The notes under the pieces: generated by a model
Databases searched by the model: none
The model's input: the letters and a program-made list of their open reading frames with translations, nothing else
What the model was told of the DNA's origin: nothing
Source: Diospyros lotus
Taxonomy: Eukaryota > Streptophyta > Magnoliopsida > Ericales > Ebenaceae
Direction: 5' to 3'
Length of the DNA stretch: 64,000 nt
Assembly (NCBI RefSeq): GCF_014633365.1
Contig: NW_026267104.1
Span: forward strand, 3,472,001-3,536,000
Program-made: the position numbers and the translations under genes
Shown: positions 23,853 to 34,000 of the stretch, piece after piece
Layout: every line of letters begins with the position of its first letter
Numbering within the stretch: the first letter of the stretch is position 1

Positions 23853-25810
23853 GGAGGTTAGGGAAAAATCAGCGGGCGAAGACGAAGAGAGAGAGAGAGA
23901 GAGAGGGCGGAGGGCCCCATGAATTAGGGCACACAGCATTGGGGGTGTTGGTGTTGGAGAGAGAAGGGATAGGTTTTGGGATATTTCAGTCAAGACCACT
24001 GATTCAGCTCCAGCAAATAATGGTGATGCCTGATTGCCTCATCATGGTGTGCCCACTGTTTTGGTTAGGGATTGGTAATTTGATCTTATCCTTTCTGAGG
24101 TCGTGGGACTATTTTTTCAAAATCCTTTGCCCCAACTTAATGATTAAAACCTTAATATCTAAATCTCAATCTAATCCCCAATCCCAAATTCCAAGACTTC
24201 TTGTGGTTAAGGCAAGAAGTTGTAGCTTTTTTTTTTTTAATTTAATATCTTATTTATTTATTTAAGATTTAGGATGATGGATTACGGCATGAGAAGGATT
24301 TGATTTTGAGGTGTTATATTGGTTCGATTGCGAATTTAATAGTTTAACTTGACATTTTTTATTATAGTAACAAACAAGTTATATTATAGTTAGGGGTTTG
24401 TCGTTTGGTACTCGAACATGACACAAGAAAACATACAAAATTAAAAAAAATAATATCGTTTAAAGTTCGGTTAGATCATTCTTTCAACCAAAATCAAATC
24501 AAAAATTGAAAATATAACGTTTGAGAAAAATTAATTGAATCAAACTAATGTAAAAAATTAAATCAAACTAAATTGATAAATTCAATTGGTTCTCAATTAA
24601 TTTGGGTAAATTAAACTTTGACTCTTCTCTATATATGTGAGTTAGCTTATGACACGACTCATTAGGTTCATTTAGCTTGATTGAAATATTTTTTTAAATA
24701 ATTATAAAATTAATATATAAAGTCTTATTGACAATAATTTAAATTTTGAAGTTAATATTATATTTGATATCTACTTATTTAGTCCTTACCCATTCAAGTG
24801 CACTAGTCTCGTTAATAGTATACACACTAATTGATTACAATAAATTTAAGGTATATTTTTTAAATTATGAGTCTAATTTAAGAATTTAAAAATTCCATCT
24901 TGTGAACTTTAAATTATTATGGGTTCAAATTCAAGACTAAAAAAACATTGAACTTTTAAAATAGTTGGGAGTTTATTTAAATTTTTGTAAACTATATTGG
25001 AAATATTTTTTATTTATGTTTTATAAAAAAAATGTATTTTAAAATAATTACAAAATACTTCAAAAATATATATATATATTTTTTAAAAATTACATAAGTT
25101 GGTCTATTTAGTCTAATAATAATCTAACCCACTGAGACCAAGACAAGCTCGACACATAACCCAATCCTTTCAGCACATGTATTGATCTAACCCTTTTATG
25201 AATGGTTTAAGGGTCATGTCAAAGAGTTAGCAAAGTTTGTTTTAAAAGAAAGAAGAAAAAAAGAGTCAAATTTAGCCTAACCCTAACCCACCAAAAGAAA
25301 GAGTGGGAAGTGAGCTGATTTGACACATCTTAACATAGATGAGATTTGGCCCAAATTTATAGGCAATTTAAGCAAGCACAGGACAACAGATTAGATTGAA
25401 GATGATAAGAGAAATAAAAATTAAAACGAAAAGCAAAAGACAAAATAAAGTATAGTAGTACATCATAAAACCGACAGCAGCGAAACTGTGAGCCAAATTA
25501 AGCCAACAATATTGTTATGCTTGTGATGTAAACTAACTAACTAATATTATGATATTGAATTCACAGCACAGCACAGCACACAGATTAGAATCACTTTAAG
25601 ATCATAATCTATCTATCAAACCATTTGAGCAGTACGTAGATCAGTGTCCGTACCATCATGATCTATCATCTCAATCTTCTTCTCGTGTATATTAAGCGAA
25701 CCCACCCACCCCTTTCTCTCCCAAAATATCTAACCTAATTCCAAAAACCTTTCTTTTTCTCTCTCCATCCCTATCTCTCTTTCTCTGTTGATTTTATTGA
25801 CGGTTTGGAC
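23853..25810. other. AT-rich spacer
   Basis: A GA-rich run (23885-23910) lies in the promoter of small gene A. The rest (24220-25400) is AT-rich with no supported gene. 25540-25800 is the likely promoter and CT-rich leader of small gene B; GTATATTAAG at 25685-25694 is a candidate TATA region. Confidence 0.5.
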
Positions 25811-26068
25811 ATGTCTGGGCTGGTGGATATGTGGACGAGCGAGCGAGCCAGGCTGCGCAGCCAGCAGCAAGCCAGTGGTAGTAGTAGTAGTAGTGATCCT
25901 GCTCCGACCCAAACCCAATCAGTGGCACAACTTCAAGCACAAGAAGAAACCAAGAGGAGCTCGGCTCTTCTTTCCAGCTTGGCCAGCAGTAGGCTCGGCT
26001 CTTCCTTTCTCTTGCCGTCTTGCTCTGAGGCTTCTGTCTCAGCTCTTGTTGAGTGGTTCAGCCCTTGA
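25811..26068 (+). CDS. Small protein B of a three-member family (85 aa)
   Basis: Unrecognised intronless gene. ATG 25811 gives MSGLVDMWTSERARLRSQQQ; there is no ATG further upstream in frame. The middle is serine- and glutamine-rich (a run of seven serines from AGTAGT repeats). The end, CSEASVSALVEWFSP, matches the C-terminal motif of small proteins A and C: S-E-x-(A/T/S)-(I/V)-x-x-L-(L/M/V)-(D/E)-x-F-x-P. The tryptophan in the N-terminal motif is shared with protein C (MSAMGDSWKGEL). It is less like A and C than they are like each other. Soluble, no targeting signal seen. I have seen similar uncharacterised plant proteins starting MSGLVDMWTSEL but know no function. Confidence 0.75.
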   Translation: MSGLVDMWTSERARLRSQQQASGSSSSSDPAPTQTQSVAQLQAQEETKRSSALLSSLASSRLGSSFLLPSCSEASVSALVEWFSP

Positions 26069-27328
26069 ACAAGATATGCATATATCATCTAGCTTGCTGC
26101 CCTCTCTTTGTAAATTGTGGGTTTTGTGACCTTTTTGTGTGTCTAAGGTCTTATTAATTCTGTGCTACTTAACTTTTGCAGTAGAGTGAAATAAAAATGT
26201 GAAGAATGTCTTTTTCAATCTGAGGAAAATGATAATTTGCAAGTTGAATGCAATGAAATTATGTATTGTTTGTCATCCTTAAAACAAACAATACATAAAT
26301 CTCTTTGATATGGTGTTGTGGGTGTTCCTTGATATCGTCAACAAAAGGACTCCCTAGACATGTGATTGTTTGGCAATATCTAAGATATTTTGAGATATTA
26401 CAATCAATCTTCCCATTATGATTGAGAGATTGAAGTAGTCTTAATTTTTGTTTAATTAATGAAAACAACAATCTCAACCGTAAATCGTAAATTTCATACT
26501 CTTTTTATTTTTTCGATTTAGAAATGACATGAATTTGTTGGCAAGAGATGGAATATTATTAGGAAGAAAAGAGAAAGGTGAAGCGGAAAATGAAATGAAA
26601 AGGGAAAATAGAAAAGAAAAGCATCGACACAATAAACTTATCAATAATTGAAGAAACTAATGAAGACAAGAAACATAGGTTGGAAGAGTCATCTTGTCTC
26701 CACTGGTTTCAAGAGATGGGCCACCTTTCTTCAAATCTTTCTGTGGCTGAGCCACCATGAAAGAAGCCAACAAGAGGTGGAAACAAGCATACCAGCGGCA
26801 GCTGCCTGTAGCAATTCATTTTGCCGTGTGCCACTCTGCTTTTTTTTTTTTTTTAAATAGACTTTCTATAATGAATTTCTTTACCCATCATAAAGAGCAA
26901 TTTTACTATTGGTACGTACCAAGAATATTTTTTTACACTGTTTGACCCTGTTTTCATCTTCCCTTTTTACAAATTTTGCAATGAATAGTCAGTCATATGG
27001 AACTCTCATTGATTTATTGGTCATTTTGCTTAACTTATATATATATATATATATATATTGTGCAAGGTGCCGAGCTTGGCACCACATCTATGAACATTCA
27101 ACAACACAAAATTGTGGTCCTCCACACGACTTGTTCAGAAAGAGAGCAGAAATGGGGAGGAAAAGCCCAAAACAAAACAGTGGTCATTCTTGGCTAGATA
27201 TCCTCAACCAGAGCTCTGGAATATCCCAAAACATATCCTTTTCTAAGACCATATTGGCGTGCCTAAATTCAAGGGGCCTCTTTGGACACTGATTTTTCTG
27301 AGGCCCTCCCCTCCCTCTTTCTTCCTTG
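26069..27328. other. Spacer between small genes B and C
   Basis: 3' flank of gene B, an AT-rich stretch with a poly-T run at 26842-26855 and an (AT)n run at 27038-27058, then the gene C promoter. No further gene is supported. Confidence 0.5.
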
Positions 27329-27335
27329 TATAAAT
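27329..27335 (+). promoter_or_regulatory. TATA box of small gene C
   Basis: TATAAAT at 27329-27335, 86 bases before the ATG at 27421, preceded by a CT-rich stretch. Same box and spacing as in paralogue A. Confidence 0.65.
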
Positions 27336-27420
27336 GCATGAACACATTCAGCTTCTTCCACATTCTTCTTCAACGCTGGTTTTGAAGGAAGCGATCAGAG
27401 GGAAAGAGAAGAGAGCCAAG

Positions 27421-27678
27421 ATGTCAGCCATGGGGGACTCATGGAAGGGCGAGCTGACAAAGATAAGGGAGAAGGTTCAAGCTAGGAAGCTATTGCTGTT
27501 TCAGCTCAGAAGAAGAAAAGATGTTGGTCAAGAAACCTGCAAAAATGAGGCATCGCCGTTGAAGAAGCTGAAACCTCCTCCATTGCTCTTCCCCAAGTCA
27601 AGGGAAGATGCAAAGGAAGACAACTCAATGTCTGAAGACACAATTTGTTTGCTCTTGGACCGTTTTGTGCCATGCTGA
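27421..27678 (+). CDS. Small protein C of a three-member family (85 aa)
   Basis: Unrecognised intronless gene. I chose ATG 27421 over an earlier in-frame ATG at 27334, because the latter sits right at the TATA box and the later start aligns with paralogue A. It begins MSAMGDSWKGELTKIREKVQ and ends SMSEDTICLLLDRFVPC. Between them lies a basic stretch (LLLFQLRRRK) shared with A, then a variable, charged linker (PLKKLKPPPLLFPKSRED). A and C agree at well over half of their positions and in the bases after the stop, so they are a rather recent inverted duplicate pair about 3.7 kb apart. The gene converges with XLG, whose stop lies 412 bp downstream on the other strand. Confidence 0.78.
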   Translation: MSAMGDSWKGELTKIREKVQARKLLLFQLRRRKDVGQETCKNEASPLKKLKPPPLLFPKSREDAKEDNSMSEDTICLLLDRFVPC

Positions 27679-28089
27679 ATCCCAGAAAAGAGTGTTCCAA
27701 CGACAAATATGTAATCATATATGTATAGATTGTATGTTGTTTATGAACAATCTTCTTTGCATTCAAGAACACAGCAGAGTGATTTACAATTCTCAACCAG
27801 TCTAAGGTCATTTAAAACAAGGGTTCCCAATCATAAACATAGTAATGCACTTTTACATACAGGTCTTTACTATTATCTATATGTAGCTCTTATACAAGCC
27901 CAATCCTGCATCGGCAGATAGACAATCTTTGGTCTGTTAAAGAGCTCTCTACACCTTAACTTTCTTACAAAATCTAGCACTTTGGAGCTTCTTATTGCTT
28001 CCTGTCCACCATGTGTACATAGATGAGATTTGGAAAGGCTATGTGAAAACAGAAGGTTTATCTACAAGCCATTTCTTTTAATTGGGAAT

Positions 28090-31000
28090 CTATGAAGAGT
28101 AGGTTTCCCCAATGCTACCAGAAGAACATTCCTGTAAAGGAAATGTGCGTTTCAAGTCATCCCACTTCAGAATCTCTCTGGCATATCTAAGAGTTTTATC
28201 AACACTATCTGGTTCCAATCCGGTAACCAATGAGACATACAACTTTCGCTCAGTGAGGGAATGGAAGAGTCTTTTAAACTTCATGGCAATATGGTGGAAG
28301 GCACGTTGAGCCATCGAAGCATTAATGTAGCCGCTGGTGCTGCTGTGGGGATGAAGGCTGATAACCGGCTTGAAGTCATGAAACCATTCGCACTGAGACA
28401 GAGGAACCTGTTCAATCTTCTCCTCAAGAAGGTCAAACTTGTTGAGTATCAAAAGGAAGTTCTTTTGATAGAAGGTTGGATGGGTGACAATCCTTTCAAA
28501 GAGCTTCTTGCTTGCTAACATTTTGTTTGTTGAAACTCCATTGCTGCTATATAAGAATTCATCATACTCTGTTAAGGAAACACAGTAAAGGACGAGGTCA
28601 ATATCTTCGAACATCTCCAGCCACTTGCAGTTCTCTCCAAGACTGCTTGCATGCAACCTAATGAGTTGGTACCTGCAGTAGGAAGAGAGAATGACGATAG
28701 ATCAACAACTAGTGCTCTGAGGGATGGATGCATGTTGAAACATTTGTTAACCTTAATGGTAACTTCAAATCATCTCTCAAGGGAAAAAATCATTCTGATT
28801 GTACAAATCAATATGGTGAAATAGATCATCATTCATTCAAAATTTCCTCATAAGTGTTAAAATTTATCAAAAGGGAACTGTTGTTTGGTTGACCAAACTG
28901 TACGATCTAGTCAACCAAAGCCAATTAGTAAGTTCTGTAACTGTGAAAAAGAAACCATGTATGTGTCAGATCACGAATCTGACAATAGAATTCTTGAGGG
29001 AATCGAGAATGGAAATCAAGAGAGGATAGGGAGATTTTAGGGAGAAAAGGAGAGATTAGATCGGAGAGAGAATTTAGAGAGAGAGATTTAGAGAGAATGA
29101 GAGGGAAACTTATTTCCAATTTCATTCAACATACTCATTTTAGCGCCTAGATCAACTATTTGTATTGATCCAGCAACTTGGGCACCAAAAACAGTTGGCC
29201 CGAGCCATGTGCGCTTACAACTAGGCTATAGCATGCTGGAACATTCTTCTAGCTATGCGAAATATAGAAACTCAACCTCTATTAGTCTAATTACACATTA
29301 TTCATACCGCTAGCTACTACCCCCAACATCTCGGTACATGACAACTACCCCCTCCGTCAATCATTTCTTGTCCTCAAGAAATGTGTAATAGGCTGGCCGA
29401 ATTTGGAAACTGCTCCAGGAGATCAGGTAGGTACTCCCAAGTCTCTGACTGATGTGAAGACCATTTGACCAGTACTTGAATAATTGGTGCCCCATGTCTG
29501 TAAATGACTCTCCTATCTAGGATGGTAGTAGGGATGTTGGGTCCTTCTTCTTTCTTGGTACTTCCTGGAAGTATGTGGCTGACTGGCAGCGAGCCCACTC
29601 CTTTCTTGAGTAAGGATACATGAAAGAGCAAGTCTAACTGGCACCCTTCAGGTAGTTGCAATCTGTAGGCCACCGGTCCCACTTTTGCTAGCACTAGGTA
29701 GGGGCCAAATAATTTAGGACTCAGTTTAGACACCGGCTGCTTGGTAATATTTTTGAGCTATTGGGGGTTAAGTTTGAGATAGACTTCCTCACCTTCTGAA
29801 AAGGTTCTCTCACTCCTTCGGTCAGCCATTTGTTTCATTATGTTCCCAACCTTTGTTAATTCAGCCTTTAAGAGCCTCACTATCCCTTGCCTCTGTTGCA
29901 TGTATGCCCCAACTTTCGTCACTGTCGGTGGATCCTTTATTGTCGGCAATAGTATTGGTTTGTACCCATACAAAGCCTCGAATGGACTCATATTTATGGA
30001 GCTATGGTGGCACAAGTTGTACCACCATTGAGCTACTGATAACCACTTGTGCCACCCTTTTGGTAGCATGAAACATAGGCACCTTAGGTAGGATTCTAGA
30101 CACTGATTCACCCTCTCTAATTGCCCATCCGATTGGGGGTGATAGGCAATAGACATATGTAGCTTAGTGCCTAGGGATTTAAGTAGTTCTCACCAGAAAG
30201 CACTAAAGACCTTGTCCTTGTCCGATACTATAGACTGAGGCACCCCATGCATCTTTACTATATTGTCCAAGAAGACTCTTGCCACCTCCTGAGCAATGAA
30301 ACAGTGGGGGATAAGCCTATGAAATGGCTGAATTTAGTAAACCGGTCCACAATTACAATGATGCAGTCCTTTCCTTTCGATCTGGGTAGCCCTCAACAAA
30401 ATCCATGGTTATATTGGTTCAAGCCCTTCCAGGATTGATAGTGGTTGTAGTAGACCTAGTTGAGCTATGGTCTCGTGTTTGCACCTCTTGCACACATCAC
30501 AATTTACCACAAAATCAATCACAAACTTCTTGAGTTGTGGCCAGTAGAATGTCTAGCGTACTCTCCGATATGTGTTCTGTATCCCGGAGTGTCCCCCTAA
30601 TGGAGAGTTGTGTAATGATTGCAGTATCTGATTTCTTAAAGTCATATCCTCCCCTACTATCAATCTTCCTTCGTACCTAATTAGTCCATTAGATAAAGCG
30701 TAATCGGGTTTGTAGTTCCCATTTACACTCAACTGCTCTAATAGCTCCTTGGCCCATGATCCTTGCTGGTAACTCTCTGAAACCTCTTGTACCCAATCCG
30801 ATACTACTGTAGTGATGGTTGTCAGTGTCCCCCCTTCATGGCAACGAGATAACGCATCCGCAACCACATTTTCCTTACCCCTTCGATACTGAATAATATA
30901 ATCCAGCCCCATCAATCTTGCCATTCCCTTCTTCTGAAGATGAGAATGAAGTTTTTGTTGTGTTGTGAGAGGAACTTAAGACTCTCATGGTCAATCTTAA

Positions 31001-34000
31001 TGATAAACCGTCCTTCCTCTAGGTAATGTCTCCACTTTTCCATTTCCATTAAAACCGTTAGAAGTTCCTTGTCATATATGTTGAGCCCTTGGTGTCTGGG
31101 GCCTAGAGCTTGGCTGAGAAAAGCCAAGGGTCTGCCCTCCTGAGATAATACTGCCCCTATGCCCACTCCGCTGGCATTAGTCTCCAAAGTAAAGGGCTTG
31201 CCAAAATTCGGTAGCCCAAGTTTTGGAACTTTACTCATAGCTTCCTTGAGCTATTCAAATGCCTCCTCTGTACTCCAGTCTCATTTGAATCCCTCCTTGC
31301 GTAGCTGATCAGTGAGTGGTTTACTGATCGTTCCATAGTTCTTTACAAATTTGCGGTAATATCCGGTCAATCCTAAAAAACCCCTTAGAGCTTGGATGTT
31401 TGTGGGCTTAGGCTAATTGGTGATAGCCTCAATTTTCTTAGGATCCATTCCCACCCCTGCTGCCGATATAACATGCCCCAGATATTCAACTTGTGCTTGT
31501 GCAAAAGCACACTTTAACCTTTTGAGATACAACCGGTTGAATCACAGGATTTGAAAAGTAGTCCTAAGGTGCTCTAAGTGTTGGTCAAAAGAGGAGCTGT
31601 ATATCAATATGTCATCAAAGAATACTAAGCTTAATTTTCTGAGGAATGGTTCAAATACTCGGTTCATTAGTGCTTGAAATGTAGCAGGGGCGTTAGTAAG
31701 GTCGAATGGCATTACCATGAATTCATAGTGCCTATGATGAGTTCGAAAAGCAGTTTTTGGAATGTCGAGTGGGTTCATTCTTATTTGGTGGTAACCTAAG
31801 CGTAGGTCAAGCTTAGAAAAAATGGTGGCATGTTTAGTTCATCAAGAAGGTCTTCAATAATGGGTATTGGAAATTTGTGGTTGTCGGTAATCGACACCAA
31901 AATGCCATGTCCCATCTTTCTTTCGAACTAGGAGAACAGGAGAAGCAAAAAGGCTTCGGCTGGATTTGATAATTGATTGGGAGAGCATTTCTCTCGCCAA
32001 ATTTTCAATTTCAATTTTTAGTTTGGGTGGACATCAACAAGATCTTATGTTAACAGGCTCAACATGTGGTTTTAGGGGAATGGAATGGTCTAGGGGTCGC
32101 TCAGGAGGAAGATACTTAGGTTTTACAAATAAAGTCCTGATATTCAACCAGTAATAACTCAAATAAGGTCAGATCAAATACCTGCCAAGCCTCTTGTGGT
32201 CATATTTAGTCATTTTTGGGGTGATCCATCTCTGTTTCTATCCCTTCTTCTTTGGCCTCAATCGAGAACAAGTGAGCTACCTGGGATATTTTCCTCCTCA
32301 AAAGCTAATGGAGTTTCTTCCCTTTTATCATCTTACAGGATCCCACCTCCATATTACCTTAGAGGATCACCCTCCGGCCCTCCTTGTCTATTTATTCCTC
32401 CATTTTATTAAAATCAAAACTAATTGGACTCTCTCATTTCATCCAATCCATCCCCAACACTATTTGACAACCCCCTAACTTTAACAACCTCAAATCAGCT
32501 TCGAATGCCTCACCTTGCATCTGCCAACAAAATCCCAAATAAGTTGATGTGCTCGGGACTTTGTTCCCATCGGCCACCTTACACTTCATCTTTCTTGCAA
32601 TCCCCTCATCAATAAAACTGTGGGTAATCCCATTGTTGATTAACACCATAAGGGTACCTTTTGGTACCCTGCCTTCCACCTTGATTATTTTGCTACTAGT
32701 AGTTCCCTTGATGGCATGTAGCGAAATTGCTCCGTTATCCTCTCGTTTGTTTCTTCTATCAACATGAGGCCCTCCTCGTTCCCTTCCTCTTCTCCTTCTA
32801 GTAGCAGCAATTGCTTCTTACATTAGTGCCCCACGAAGTATTTATCCCCACACTTGAAACATAACCCCACTTGTCTACGTTGTTCAATAATTTTGTCCCG
32901 AGACTGCAAGTTAGGCCCTGGGGGTGGTAATGCCTGAAATCGGCCCCCTGTTCCTCCATTCAGGGGTCCTTGTCCTGCGAATTTATCCCCATATTGCATA
33001 GCACTTGGCACCCCTCCCTTGTTTTGTACTCTTTGTTTCCTCATTAGTGCCTCAAACGTTAATTCTTGCACGGAGGCCCCCTCAGCAACCTCTTGTACTG
33101 TTTGGGGCCTTAGTACCTTCACCGCTAATCTTAATTCATCAGTCAATCCCCCCATGAAACTAGACACAAAGTACTCTTTGATAAGGTATGGAATCTTGCT
33201 TAGCATTAAGGATTTAAGTTCTTCGAACTTCATCTGGTATTCCATCATTGTGCCTTCCTGCCTTAGGGGATTAAACTCTTCTACTACATTCATCATACCC
33301 CTTTCTCTGAAGCTCTCACAAAGGCCTTTAGAGAATTCTTCCCAACTGTAAGACTCCCTTACTTTAGACCACCCTAGGAAGCAAATGTCCCCGAAGTCAT
33401 TGAGGTAGGCAGAGGTTAAGGCTACCTTTTGGTTTTCGACCACTTGATGGATCCCGAACATCTTTTCACACCTCCTGATCCACCATCAAGGCTTCTGTCC
33501 TTCAAACACTAGTAATTCCAATCGTGGTACTGGAAATCCAGTATGGTTTGAGTGAGCATTGCCTCCTGGCCTATTCTTCCACGCATTTTCTTCCTCCACC
33601 AATAGATCTATCTCCTCCTCTAATGGTGCTACATTCCGCCGACTAGTACCAATTCCCGATAGAATTGGTTCATTATGCACCTTAGGAGTAAAGTTTGGCG
33701 AAATCCTCACCTGATGTTGATCGGAGAACATGATCATAAACTGTTGCAGTTGATCGCATAACACATTGCTTTGCTCGCGCATCCCCTGCACCTCCTCCTT
33801 AATCTTATTCGCAATCCCTTCCAACTTACGATCCACCACCGTACCAATCTTATCCTCCATCGTCTCCACTCGAACTTGGACTTCCGCCATCGTAGCGATC
33901 ACCTGTTGAATCTGCAACTCCATTTGCCTCATCCTCGTGCCGTCGACCATCGTCTCTACACTGAATATTTTCCACTGGAAAGTGCTCTAATACCAATTTG

